A stretch of DNA of 64,000 nucleotides, from NCBI GenBank assembly GCA_002633005.1, contig NMRA01000645.1, forward strand, positions 165,516 to 229,515, read 5' to 3'. A program made the translations under genes and the position numbers. This DNA comes from Phoronis australis (lineage: Eukaryota > Phoronida > Phoronidae). A model generated the notes under the pieces. That model made no database searches, had not been told where the DNA came from, and worked only from the letters and a program-made list of their open reading frames with translations. Each line of letters starts with the position of its first letter. Position 1 is the stretch's first letter. Below are positions 14,401-29,400 of the stretch, in pieces.

Positions 14401-17400
14401 ATGAGAAGCTGTACCGTCAACATTTACCACAGAGTTAGCCCTCAGCGAAATACAAACATAGCACAATTTTCTTGTCGTGTTTTTTGCGTCCTTCCTTTCT
14501 GCGAATTCACTGGAATGACCATAGCATTCATTATTTTCACTCGCTGTGCATGTCGCTACCATTTTCTGTCAAAATGTAAGTACCACGGACTCTTGCGACA
14601 CTATGGCAATTCTTAACCAGTTTGGCACACAATATGATGGACAAGTGGAATTTTATTTTATCTAATTTTTCCCTTGAAACAACTTACATTTAAAATTACA
14701 GTCGATTTCAGCTCATTCTGTCATAAAACATTTTGCGTTTGAGAGGCTGAAAAAAGACCATTTTGACATTTATTTTTGTGTGAAAGAAGTACTACAGAGC
14801 AATCATTTGTCATTTAAAACAGGCAGAACTGGTTATTTTCAAACTTGGCTCAAGATTTCAAACATAACATGTAGGGTCAGAACACTGCTCTGTCATGTAT
14901 GAAGACAATTCTAAATTCAATCTGAAATGCATTTAACTCGGTATTACCTCCAGTGCAAATTTTTATGAATAATAAATTTTTATTCAAATTCATTAACATT
15001 TACATTATCATCACATGTCTAAGCACTTGTATTACAATATTTATGTGGATCTGTGATTGACGGTGCGACACCCTTGGCGGGGAAGCAGTGGGTCATTTGT
15101 CTGACAAACGAGAGATGATTAGCTGGCTTTAAAATGTTGTTGACATGTGTTTCTTTGCGGCTTTTGAGAAAAAGTCCTAAGACCTTTGCTGAAATTGATG
15201 CAGGCATAGGTTTGAAAATTAGTCGGCGTACAGACCAGACCCAACTATGCTTTTTGGCCTAACCTGCGCAAAAGTTGCTGCAGGCTTTTTCAATGTCACT
15301 ACATAAAATAACTCAATGACTGTGGACTACATGTGAATATGTTAATAATGAAATGCACTCAGTAACCTAAGTAACCACTGGACGGGCTTTATGTGACCAA
15401 TAATAGAATATAACTGTATGTTGTATGCTATAAATGTTGGTGTCATGAGAACTGTGTTCAGCTATGACTGCCTTCTCCACGGTTATTGGGTGCATGTTTA
15501 CTTGAATTGAAAATCATCAGTTGTCTTTGTGCTGAGTTGCATGTTCCGCTAAATCTTCAACACCGGTTTCCTCCGCAGGGACCAGAGTGACTGAATATAT
15601 GTGTGCAGTTGAAGCAATAAGTAGAATGTAACGTTTACTCAAAAATATGCCTGCACAGATAATGTGTAAAAATACAGCCTAAGCTATGGTATATGAAGAC
15701 TGGGGTGTGGTAATTTTAGCTGCTCCGGGCCATCACAATTTTTCTCATCCACGGCAGTCACCAAAATGCTTTGTTTTCCCAGCCCAGACATTCGGTGAAG
15801 CCTACACCCTTGAGGTGAAGGGCCTTGATTTGTATGGCAGCTCCCTTAGGCTTCAGGTTTGTTAGGTTTATTTTAAAGTATCATCTCGCCTTCATCTATA
15901 GGGTATGCAGGGTGTCCAAACGGACACACCGACCCAAATGTACACACGCTAGTTGGGACGCCTAGTTCAGCATTTAGATACCCAAGTAAAGTAAGCAAAT
16001 AAGAATGGTTGTCTCTTCTAACTTGTCAGCAGCAGCCCTGGAAGCGTATTGGCCTGTTCAGGATAAAGCGGTTGTTTAGAAAGGAGGAAACATATTGGTC
16101 ATGGACGCCCTGAGAAATTGGGAAACCTATTTTGGACGGCCTTTTTAAAATCCTGCATTGTAGTGGTGTGGCATTATACAGAATGTTAAGATTTTTTTCA
16201 TAGTTAAATTAGTAAACTGTTTAATTCATAATAAAGTTTCATTTTTGTTAAAATTATCCTGCGTTGTACTGTAGTGAGTACTAACACGCGTCAATTTGAG
16301 CTTGATTCACCACCATACTTAATACTTGTGATGAGAATGTGTGGTCCTTTAATGGGAATTGTTTGAAGGCGCCCAATTTGTTCTGTCATTTTCAGGCTAA
16401 TTTGACATAAGCATTGTGGATCATTTCTTCATTTATCTTCATGTTTTCTTGGAGGCAGGAAAGAGATTATTGATTCTCTTCATTTTATCAAAAGGACAAA
16501 TGTACTATAGCTTTTGAAAAAAGTCGGCAGATTTTGTAAAAAGCCGTCTCCAGCCTTTGTCAAAGCTGTGGCAAAAACCCAGAAGAGAAACAGACACAAA
16601 AACACTAAAATTAACATGAAATTTCGCTTAAAATTTTTCACCATTTTTTTACCACCAGACAATATTTTGAGGGCATTCACTGTAATGTTAGAAATCCTTG
16701 AAAAATGAAAAGAGGCAATTTTTGGCATTTATTTTTGTTCGATACCGATATGATTTATTGGTGAGATTTATTGATAGATTTTGCATGTTTTGAAGGTAGC
16801 TCAGGAGTAACCCTTAACTAAATGGTCTTGACACTTGTAAGTGATAATGACCGCTTTCATCTTGAAAGCATGTCCAGAGAGTACACTATGTTATTTACTT
16901 GGTGAAATGAAAGTTCTCCAAGTAAGTAAGTTGCTTTGACATAAAATTTTTGTTTGTTTCTTTTTTTCTTTGTTTGCACGCTACAGATCACAATTCTTAT
17001 TGGATCAACGGAAATACGCACACAACATGTTTCGTGAATGGTTCGAAGTCTGTTGTTTTTGGTTGAAATCAGATACACGATAGCGCTGAGGTGACCAGTT
17101 TTCCATTTTTTGTTTGCGGAACCATAGCTCCGTTGGTTTTGGTTGTATTTTTCTGATTTTTTTCTGTGGATATATCATTCCAAATGGCTCATTTGTTTCT
17201 CTCTAGGTCTTACTGTTCTTGAGTTATTCGAGATTTTCGGAGGAGTGGTCTCCAAATAGCTGAGTTTTTTTGCCGTATCTTTGGCGTCCCTTGACAGATC
17301 TGTCTGAAATTTGGCATGTGAATAGATCTTTTCAAGCCCTATCAGCACTGTGCAACCTGTTTCTTGCTACAACTAACAGTTCTCGGGATATTCAAGATTT

Positions 17401-20400
17401 ACTACTCAGATGACTGCTCTTTTGTTGACTAAGTTAATTACAGCTGCACTTTGTTATGCTATCATATTTGTGCTAGAGATCGGAGTTTTCGTCTGATCGA
17501 CTTGAAATTTAGGCACAGTGTTTACTAGTCAATAGCCCGAAAAAGGTTTGTCCGCAAGGGGGCGCTGTGACACACATTTTCCGAATTATGTATGCGGAGC
17601 TTTGCGATCCTTTGACCGAACCTTTTCGAATCTGGTACGTAAATAGATGTCCTTACAGGCTGTCTGATACCTTAGTGTAATAAGCATAGGTGTCATGATT
17701 GTTTATGTTCTTGGTTTCGTCGTCGATATCACCTTCAAATTTTAAATTTCTTTCACCAAGTGTCCCTCTTCATGGGGCTTTCATTTTGTATTGCTCAAAT
17801 GATCGAATATTGCAAAGGTTGGAAAATAGTACATGTTTTTACGAAAACGCTCTGTACTGATTAATTTTGATGTGTGTATAGCTGATTAACTTTAGTAGTT
17901 TGAAAGGAATTTGGCACAGTAGAATCACCTTCCTGCACATGAACACCTGTTCATGGGACTTAACTTATGCAGCTATCACATGGCATCTGCTTCCTAGTTT
18001 CAAATTTGCAAAAATATGTTAAATGTGGTAACCATGACAACTGTGTCCCTTGCACTGTCCATGCCATTGGTTGCCTGCTTTTACTGATTACTGTGTAATG
18101 AGTTGACAGTCTGAAGTGCACCATGTGGGAGTTTGTGGTTGGGCAATGTGGGCTTTGTTCAAATTGATTTTTAACTCGTTTTGGCAAATGTTTCTGCAGG
18201 GTAGGCAGCTTGTTTGTTAATTTTTTTTCAAAGACTTGCTTAGATTTTCAGTTATATACAAAAAGGTGAAATGTTGGTGAATCATTTGTTAATTTTTATG
18301 TTGATTATTATATTACCACAAAGTATAATCTGTTAGTGAAACGGAATGTTTTGCAAAGTAAAAATATTTATGCTGTCACCCCTAGTTTTTGGGTTATTCT
18401 GAAATCACCAGAAAAGTTTCAGCTGTGTCCACTGTATTGCTGCCAGAGTAACATTTGGGAGATTTTATTTTGTCAGGATTTCAAGTGGTCTTTGCATTGT
18501 ACAATAGACAAGTCAAGTTCATTAAGAACTTTAGGCCATCTGTTGTCTCAACATTGGTGTGAAAAGTTCACTCTGAAGATTTCAAGAGGCTTATCATATC
18601 ACTGTTTGCTGTTAAGTTGAGGAATGGCATCTTGTTCATAAATTTGCTCCTGGTTTTGTAGCAAAATTCAGTCAGCAGTTATGTCTTTGTAAATGGAAAA
18701 TGAGCTGTTCAATGGATGTGTCGTGTAGTAGTTACCTGGCGACTTTAGAAAAGTATGGCATCAGGACATCAAACAGTTTGGTAAGTGTTTTACTGATGTA
18801 GAAAATAGGCTTGAATGCTTCCAAAGTGTTACAGGTATGTAGGAACCTAGAAAAATTCCAAAATTCACTATCTTCCTAACATCATATCTCAGAAATGGTT
18901 GATTGGCTTCACAAGTCTACAATATTCGAAAACGAAAATAGACTTCATGAAACTGTAGCAGCGTTTTTGAGATTTCATTTTGACAGTGCTGTAGTGGTAA
19001 AATTAGAGGTAAGTAGGCACCCACAGCCCACTGTATCACATTGAGCACTGAACATAACTTACGGTGCGTAGGCGCTACGTTCAAATACCAAAAGGTGGTT
19101 GGCTGCGCCTGCGTGCGCCTACGCCCCACTACAGCACTGCATTTTGAATTTTTCTATCCAACAATCAAACACAGGCATGTTTAAAACTGTTAGTGTGTCC
19201 AAATGACAGCAGGCCGGCCTGTTTCAAATTTCTTAAGTCACTTTTCATAAAACTGGCCCAAGCACTAACGATGTGTTCCGTGCACGCAAGACAGTCGTGA
19301 GAACCTTACAGTCAGACATTTTTGCTTAGTATGGAATACATGCTGTGAATTTTCCCTCATAATTCAACATTCGATCCTCACCGACCTGTCATGTCAGGGA
19401 CAGCCATTTTGCTTGTCTATGCAAGTAAGGTCTTGAGATTAGTCATAAAACTCACCTTTTATTCACATTATTTTGGGTGCTCTTACCCGATCTTGTTTTT
19501 GATAAAGAAACATTGACATATCTAGCAGATACATGTATCTCTTATTAACAAATCAATATGGAAACTGTAATGCAAACCATATCATCAGGGTACTAAGAAA
19601 TGCATGAGCTGGCTTGGTGTGTATAAACAGTAACGTTAATACCCGTAGGGGTATGTCAAAGGTACATTAGGTCTGCTCGAGTTAATATCGTAGGTGCCAT
19701 GCAGATTATCCCTTGGAGGGACGCACTTGACAGGTCTACAAAGTATCCATTTTTTGCACATATTGTAACTAGTATTTTTGAGTGTTAAAAAGCTTGTTTA
19801 GCATTTTTTTGATTCGAATTCAATGAAGTTGCATTTCATACAGTTGAATTATGTTAAAGAGAACAACTTTTATGAATGGGAGGCTTTCACTGCAACTGAA
19901 AATGGACCTTTTTAACTGCGCTATCTCTCTAAAAGGGTGGTTTATCATTCCAACTCATGTGATTATCACAACTTTTCCTAGCTAGTACTTCTGGAGTAAC
20001 TAAGCATCTATACTGGCTAACATAGCAACCAGGTAAAAAATATTGTTTTCAAGCTATTGGCTGGTGAACATTGGAAGATGTGCTGGATCGTTTGCCAACC
20101 ACACCTGAGTGAGGCTCGTGCACTGTCACGCTCAAGTTGCGTCATTATCAAACCCTCTCAAATTTGAACACTTCAGTGTACAAAATTGTATGCGTTACCA
20201 TAAGCACTATGACCTGTAACAGAATGATACTGAGGCCGAATTGTATTACAACTTGAAGTGAAGTAATTTCAAAATTATTTCAACCGTACATATGCGTGAA
20301 AAGGACATCAATTGTTGCTTCATCAACTTCAGACTTCATTCGGTAACTTTATACGAACGCCAAGTAACACCCAATGCACCCTATAGGCCATTCGAAGAAA

Positions 20401-23400
20401 ATGGACTACTTATCAAGTGTGAATTAGTTCTCAAGGGAATATGAATAGTTTGCAAAAATTCCATGTCTAAGGTTTCAAAAATCATTAATTAGTTTCGTCA
20501 CCTTTTGACAACCTCATTACACAGAGATCTGTAATTTGCGAAAAATAATTATGACTAATCCCTCTCCATAACTAGTACAGGGGAAGATGACAACCATGCT
20601 CCTTGCGATCCTAGCAGCAAAAATAAATTTGAAAGTCCCATGTTGGACCAATTTTACCACTTTCCAATAGGGGGCATTCTACATACATCTCTGTAGCATT
20701 GCAAGAGCACTAAAGTTTCTTCGCTTGACCAAATGTCTAGTTCTGGTATGCAAGATGAGCGAGTTGACAAGGTTGAAATGCAAATTTTGTGCGACTCGTT
20801 TAAATATCCAACCACATAATAGTGGCAATTTGACAACGTGATGAATGCAAAAAATTTGTAAAAAGCCGGAAATATTCCACTGCATTTAAATTCACACAAA
20901 AATGGAGAACGTTGTCCCATCAACTACCCNAAACATTGACAGATCTAGCAGATACGTGTATCTCTTATTAACAAATCAATATGGAAACTGTAATGCAAAC
21001 CATATCATCAGGATACTAAGAAATGCATGAGCTGGCTTGGTGTGTATGAACAGTAACACTAATACCCGTAGGGGTATGTCAAAGGTACATTAGGTCTGCT
21101 CCAGTTAATATCGTAGGTGCCATGCAGATTATCCCTTGGAGGGAGCACTTGACAGGTCTACAAAGTATCCATTTTTTGCACATATTGTAACTAGTATTTT
21201 TGAGTGTTAAAAAGCTTGTGTAGCATTTTTTAAATTTGAATTCAATGAAGTTGCATTTCATACAGCTGAATTATGTTAAAGAGAACAACTTTTATGAATG
21301 GGTGGCTTTCACTACAATTGAAAATGGACCTTTTTAACTGCGCTATCTCTCTAAAAGGGTGGTTTATCATTCCCTTTTTTCCTAGCTAGTACTTCTGGAG
21401 TAACTAAGCATCTATACTGGCTAACATCGCCTCCAGGTAAAAAATATTGTTTTCAAGCTATTGGCTGGTGAACATTGGAATATGTGCTGGATCGTTTGCC
21501 AACCACACATGAGTGAGGCTCGTGCACTGTCATGCTCAAGTTGCGCCATTATCAAACCCGCTCAAATTTGAACACTGTGTACAAAATTGTATGTGTTACC
21601 ATAAGCACTATGACCTGTAACAGAATGATACTGAGGCTGAATTGTATTACGACTTGAAGTGAAGTAATTTCAAAATTATTTCAACCATACATATGCGTGA
21701 AAAGGACATCAATTGTTGCTTCATCAACTTCAGACTTCATCCAGTAACTTTATACGAAAGCCAAGTAACACCCAATGCACCCTGTAGGCCATTCGAAGAA
21801 AAAGGACTACTTATCAAGTGTGAATTAGTTCTCAAGGGAATATGAATAGTTTGCAAAAATTCCATGTCTTAGGTTTCAAAAATCATTAATTAGTTTCGTC
21901 ACCTTTTGACAACCTCATTACACAGAGATCTGTAATTTGCGAAAAATAATTATGACTAATCCCTCTCCATAACTAGTACAGGGGAAGATGACAACCATGC
22001 TCCTTGCGATCCTAGCAGCAAAAATAAATTTGAAAGTCCCATGTTGGACCAATTTTACCACTTTCCAATAGGGGGCATTCTACATACATCTCTGTAGCAT
22101 TGCAAGAGCACTAAAGTTTCTTCGCTTGACCAAATGTCTAGTTCTGGTATGCAAGATGAGCGAGTTGACAAGGTTGAAATGCAAATTTTGTGCGACTCGT
22201 TTAAATATCCAACCACATAATAGTGGCAATTTGACAACGTGATGAACGCAAAGAATTTGTAAAAAGCCGGAAATATTCCACTGCATTTAAATTCACACAA
22301 AAATGGAGAACGTTGTCCCATCAACTACCCAATCGACATCTATTGGCAAGGAGGAATATTCCATCATATAGCTCAACTGTTTTGGAAAATGGCTGTTGCT
22401 TTTATTCAAAGGTGTTAATGCACCTAGCTTCAGTCAAAATCCAACTTAGATTTTGTCCACTTACTGTTTTAAAGTATGTCTCTGTTGTGTTTGTTATTAG
22501 TTGAAACCCTCAGCACTGTGGCTGGAAAAGGCTGGTTCCTTGACTTAATGTTAGATGGGGAATTTGCTCACTGGTATATTGGGAATTCAAAACGGAAGTG
22601 AAGGATGAATGTGCTATAAACCACCTTTTGTTTAATTACTCATTGGATTATTAACCCAGATTGTCTGTCAAGGGACTTGTACAATGTATGAGGACAGGTT
22701 TCGTGGAAAATGTCTTGTGAAAACATTTATCCTTGCGCAAGGTCAATTTAATAGAAATCTGTCTAATGTGTCTACCGTATCTTCGTGGACCGTAAGAACT
22801 GTTTGCTGTTACTTTGCCATGTCATTGCTCATTGATCTTCTGTCGCCCGTGTCGACCAGCAGAAAAGAATTGCTTTTTACTGGAACAACTAGGTCATTTA
22901 AAATCGCACTTCGCCCCGTTTGGCTGGAAGAAAAGCGGAAGTTGTAAAATGATAGGGCCAACCATTATTTTCATAATTTGCCCGCTGAATTTTGAGACAA
23001 ATGCCATCATGGCAAAAAATTAATGCAGTTTCATAATGTTATGTAATTAGCAAATTACTCAATTCTACCCAAGCAGTAAGTGGGAAGGAAACCAACTTAA
23101 AACTTCAACTAACAACAAAATTTTTGTTTCGGCATCATAAGTTTGGATGTCAAGTAAGCTTTCATCAATTTATGACACACAGGTGAACAAGTCTCATATT
23201 TTCTTATTTTCTCTGTCAATAACATACAGCACCAAGTTGATGCTTTTCCATGTTCAAGTTTGTGTCATATTTACATCCCCAAAGTATTTTGAAAAAACTA
23301 CATCTATGTTAGATCCCCTTGAGAAATTAAAAGAGCAATGTTGACGTTTTTATGTTTGAAGTGGATGTAATCTGATCATGCATATGAGAGAAAATATCAT

Positions 23401-26400
23401 ATTCAAATACTTAAGCAGAAAATAGGGAAGAAAAATGTCCAGCGAACTTTGTGTCCTCTTGTGAGGTACAAACAATGAATAACCAATAAACTTGAACATC
23501 ATTGTAATTCACTCAGTACATATAGTGCAAATTGATTTTAATTGATATTGCATTAAGCTTAAAATTCTTGTAACATGGATTTAATTAACTTAAATATTAA
23601 TTATTAAAATTTAATATAAGTGACTGGTATAGTATGGTGTTCCATTGATTTGAAACTGTGGTCATTTGAATTCAGAAACCATCATCAAATGAAAGTTTTG
23701 ATTTATATTGAAATCTGTTTGATTACTTCCTGATTAACTTAATTTTCCTCGTTAAATCATTAGTACTAATTGCCTGAAAATCACATCATTCTATTATATT
23801 ATTAATGCTATAAATGTACAACTTGAGCAATAGGTCTGCCACAGCTTGATGCATTATGCAACTTGTACATAAAGACCATTTAGCCTCTCTCTGTGTGCCT
23901 TTCATACTAACGTCGATGCGTCAATGTTTTGGGGAGTTGCGGTCAGTATGAACGGTTAAATTCGGTCCTGGATCGAAGTTAAAAGCACCAGTTAATTTTG
24001 CACCAAACAGATGGATTTAATAGCAGAGCGTCGATGCTGCGGTGCAGTATGAACGGTCAATTTCGTTCACATCGACATCGCCAGGTGCCACTGTTATCGT
24101 CAACAATTATAGGGTAGTGTGTAAAAAGTTCAAATCCATAGTTTAAGTTGTTAAGGAGTTATAGAGATCTATACAAAAGTTGGAAAGAATAATATGAAAA
24201 ATACGAAAACCCCTGAACACAGTATTCAGTGCATTAACATGCATAGTAATTTTAATTACTACTATTTTGTAATTTTTAAAAATTAAATTACAAAATATCA
24301 AATGTAACTATTTATTCATTAACAAAAGAATAAACAAACCTTAATGAGCATCACTTGTTGAGAAATTTGTCGTCTTCTAGCTCCATATTCTTAAAATTAT
24401 TTCTTTAGTTTTCAAACCAGGCGGCATCAAATAAGTTTTACTCAAATAATTTTTTCTATGGCATTGAAATAGCCATTTTACAATGTAGTCATGAGATGTT
24501 GAAATTTGCTATGTCATTAGATGGTGCTTAAGTGTTCTATGTGCCACCTGCAGTGTAGATGTAACTTGTACTGAGTTTTTGATGAAAGTTAGCATTTTTT
24601 GTCCTTGCCATACTGTCAGATTACCATTACTGTATACTGGTATGTTCAAAGGATTCAGCTAAAAAAATTCCAAAGTTGCTAAATGTCTGCGTGTGATGGA
24701 ACTTGTGTTTTGTCTTCGTTAACTTTCCCATCTTCATCACCAGACTTTGAAAATTGGTTTCCACATGAGTCGCTTTTGTGTCATCTGAATTGTAAAGAAT
24801 TGTTTGTGGAGTTGGTATTTAGCAGGAAGTTAATTAAGGATTGCTTCAGGATAGGCAAACATTGTACAGGGTTGTGTATGAATACACTAAGCGAAGTATT
24901 CTTGGGATTGTGTGGTTTAACTTAATCCAGGACAATAGCTTGCAAATATTATCACTAAATATGAATAGCATTCTAGGATCTGTTGCAGTTAGGTATTTGC
25001 TTGGAAATTTTGTTGAAACAAAGGTCTTTGTTTCGAAAATTGAGAGGTATGCAAAATATACAAACGTGTCATTACTAGCAGATAATTTAGTAATGATAGA
25101 AATGTCTATAACTTCTGTGGCATCTAACTTGCAAATAAAGTGTCTGCTCTGGCAGAGGATGTGATGAACAAAAAGCAAATTCTTTCTGATAGAATTTTAA
25201 ACTTACAGTGAAAGAAAAAAGGTAATCGACAAAATATATTTTCCATGTCATAATTCTGTAACAACAAAAATTACTGGTGATAATTACTTTTATGGCAGTA
25301 TATAAATAGGTAAATAAAACAACAAGAATGGATCAACTGAAATTTTCGGATATAATAACGTCCTTTGTCAACAAAAACATGACATTTAAGATGTGGCGTA
25401 ATGAATATGTTACATTGTTGCATAAAAAATTCAGTGATATAATTTAAGAAGTTTTTACGCAAAAATGTATCATATTCATTACGCCTACATCTTGAATGTC
25501 AATTGTCATATAGTGTTTGATTTTACTTTATTTCCGTTTCTGTTGACAAAGGACGTTATTATATCCGAAAATTTCAGTTGATCCATTCTTGTTGTTTTAT
25601 TTACCTATTTATATTCTACATTTCGTGAAACAATAGTATCCTTGGGAGGATCTGGATCGCCTTATTTAGTTTCAGATTTATTTCCTACGTTTTTTATGGC
25701 AGTGAAATTCTAGTTACAACAGCTTAGTCATCTTGATAACTTTCCAGTCTTTCTCAGTCATCAGGGGAGACTTCTCTGACGGTGAATTTGACTTCTGCCC
25801 AGCCGTCATGACCCAGAATTCAGGATCGTTTCAGCTGAATACTGTTGGCATATGCTGTAGAGTTCTATACGCTAACTTATATCTACCTTCTAGTGCCTGA
25901 CCTTATGATGCAGCCTTTTTCTAGCTATGTTACTTCAGACACAAAGTAATGACAAGCCTGTCAGTTGCAACTTCCTGAGGACAAAAATGTTTTGTTCCAA
26001 GCTGAGAAATAACTTCTGAACTTACAGCGTAAGATTTGAATCCAGGTTTATAGCACTTCCTTGTTGACTAAAGAATTGGCAAAGGCGGGTGCATGGCACG
26101 ATTCACACAGACTGCTTGTTGGACATAAACTGATAATCATGTTTTTCAAACCAATGATGTTTTGTAGTGTCGGTTGAGAATCATAGATGTGAACAAATTG
26201 TAATTGACTCTTTATTCTCAATTTCTTGTGGAAGAAAGTCATGAAATTTTCTCTGGAAATCTTGTTAAAGCTATGGAAAGTCGCAGAATTTTGTCGCCAA
26301 ATGTCTATACAAATTATGTTGTAGCTCTATACAGGACTGGCAGATTAACAGGGCCATTTGGGTACGCAAATTCCTCAACTATTTAGTCCATAATATGGCA

Positions 26401-29400
26401 ACAAGTGAATTTTTTTCGTAAAATTTCTCGACAAATTAAAATTACAAAAATTTAGTTCATTATAACCTTGGTTTCAACTGTGTAGGCATAAAAATCAATG
26501 TTTGGTAAAGTTTACAATATCTGCAGTACGGTGATCACTCTTTGAAAATTTGAAAATGACAATTTTTGTGAATATTTTTATGCTAAATAATTGAAGTATT
26601 ACCGGAGTATAAGTTTTTCTTTCCAATCTTTTTGTAAGATTAAAGATGGCTAAAGTATTAGTTGGGTCAAGTCAAGTTTGAATCGGAATGTTTATTTAGC
26701 AAGGTACGGGCTAACAGTAGAATGCATTTCCAAAAGATTTGACCAGTTGTACAGTGAACTGTAGGATTAGTTGCCCCAGGATTAGTCCCATGGTGTTTGA
26801 GTGTTCTAGAAGTGTCGGTATCTCGCTCCGTTTTTGTCTGGAATAGGATTCTGTGCACAAGTTTTGAACCTTTGTGTTTGCAATATGTCACTTCTGTACA
26901 GTCACGAGAATCGCTAATTGTTTTTCCGTGTTTTGCCTTTGGTGGCTTTGTATCCATTTTTCGTAAATTGTTTTTGATCATAATTTGAATAAAATAAAAT
27001 TTCACTTGTCAGTCATGTATTGCATCCGAGACTGAAGACTTTTTGCTATATTTAGATATCAATATGTGTTCAGTACACGAAAGTCCTTTCACCCCACCCC
27101 CTCCTAGCCTGGCCCTAGATGTCTTGTGAGGATTCATACTCAGTTATCAAACTTTGTCTGTATTGATCAGTTGGCAGTCTGGGGGCTAATCAAACCGCAG
27201 TGTTATGAAAACGCATATTAATGATATCTGCTGGTTTTGAGAGTTTGGCTTGTTTGTACTGCTAGTAGACATTAGTAAAGTAATGGCCTGTGGCCTTGTG
27301 CTGTTGTTTTGTAAATTGCGTTAGCCTGTGTGATTGCATGAGTCTGAGGGGGATTAAAAACACCGTGAGTCATCGTGCAATTCTAAGTCTGTTCAGCAGC
27401 TAAAAATTACTGCGTTGTTGTTGCGCATGTATCAGTTGAGCACAAATTAATGATTCCGAATTTTGCGTAACACTTTCGATCATTAGATACGTACCACGCG
27501 AGTGAGTTTTCTGTCAAGTACTGACGCTCGTGAACATTGCAGCGACTGACCTGGACTTACTTGCAGTTCTGCTGTTCCATATGGACACTAAAAAGGGATT
27601 TTAACTTGCCCAGGTTCTGGAGATTTAGGATGTGCTGGTTTTGTTTAGCATGTCTAATCAATCTTGTGTTTTGGTAATTTAATGCAACTGAATTCCTTGG
27701 TAACTGGTAGTGACTTGTACAAAGACTACGTTTTTGAGTGTTCTTTTGATTGGATTTGAGAATCTATTCAGTTTGCCAAAAAACGTTGGAGCTCTGTACT
27801 AGTTCTATGCAGACTGGTGAAGTCCATTTGGATTGATATTGTAACTACTGTAATACTGGTTTTGTTGTTGTGGAGCCAGGCCACCAGCTGACTTTGTGAC
27901 ATAGGGTAAAGTTCAAGGGACCAGGATAAGAATGAGTTGATGCTCCAGGAGTACAGGATTGTGGATTTTGCAGAATTTAACAAACTTGTGCTGAAGAAAA
28001 TCTCTACTGTGTTCAAGGATTATGATACAATGAATATGGGGCTTATAAAAGTCCCCTATGTCGACTGTTTTATTTTTTGTGAAGTCAAAGAGGGTCATTT
28101 TGAAGCAGTGAAGATTTGGGATTTTCTGCCTGTGTTGTTCTGTTGAGACAGGATGTCCTGGTGAGAGACATGTTTGGGATGCTGCATTATTTGTTCAAAA
28201 ACATGTTATTCTACAATGAGAATATGTTGATCTGGCAAGTAAACAAGTGCAGTGTCCAGTGAACATGGACGAGCAACTGAGTGGTGAGCAGATGGCCTGC
28301 TCTTGTGGAGACTGTTCACAGTGTTTGTGGATGGAGTGGACTGAGTCAAGCATGGTTGGTACTGATAGCTGATAGGTGTCATGTAGGGTAACTAGGTCAA
28401 AACTCAAGCCACTGGTAGTCTGATGTCAAAATGACCATCTTTTGATAATGATATCATGAAAATTCAGATATATGGTTATTGTTCGTGCAAGTTGCAATAA
28501 CTCAATAAGCATTGATGATGGTAACAGAAGACCATATATAATGGTTATTCTTCAGTAGTCCACAACTGGTCAGTGGAAGTGAGACACGATTGTCATGTTG
28601 TTGCATAACCTTGCACAAAATCTATAGCCTGGAATGTGAATACTTAAAATGAAGTCTTACAAACCTTGAGAAGATTCCCACCCAGTGGTAACAGATTAAC
28701 ATCATGAAAAAACAGACGTGGGACAAAAGCCAACCTTGCTTTGTATCTCACGCAATATACCGTATGGTACGTTCATCTTCTTTCAACTAAACAGTCAGTG
28801 CACATTTATCCTGATAAGAAACAACTGCTTCACTGTCTCTGGATATGTTAAGTAGATTATATTATGTTGGTGAGTCCTACGTTTTGAGTCAATCAAACGA
28901 AATCTCCGAATAATCGATTTATATTCTACTCAAGTTGCTTTATGATTTTAATACTCTGGTAACAAGGCGAGTTTTTAAAAACTTCTAGTCTCTTTACTGA
29001 AATGTTTTTCCATGCTCGGGAAACCGCCCACCCCCCCCCCACCCCCTGTGTTAGGTTTTCCCAATTTAAGCACCCAGGGTGTTAACCTATGAGATTACAT
29101 TATGTTGTTAAAGTTAAAATCATTGTTAAAGTTGATGATAAGATTGCTTCGCCAGAAATTCTTTTTTTCGAAAAAGTGTGACTCGTGACTGGTTATGAAC
29201 CAGGCTTGTATGTAAATGTCTTAAGGGCATACTGAAATATGCACCATGGAAGTATGGTCATCATTGCTATTGATCATAACGATAATCATAATTAGTAAGA
29301 TAGCAATGATCAGTATCATTAACATCGTCCTTATAGCAATAATAATTATCAATGCCTAGTCATTTTCATAGTTAAGACCATGGGACATGTATGAGCTGAC

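Noticed and set aside
20654-22324. Identical 89-aa minus-strand ORFs at two places
   Set aside because: They lie in the two halves of the N-joined duplication, so their conservation reflects the assembly duplication, not selection.
24841-25178. Overlapping 107- and 110-codon ORFs on opposite strands
   Set aside because: AT-rich, no recognisable domain on either strand; mutual openness is typical of low-complexity composition.
26667-27005. 112-codon minus-strand ORF
   Set aside because: No family features, no splice context and no conservation evidence; treated as chance.
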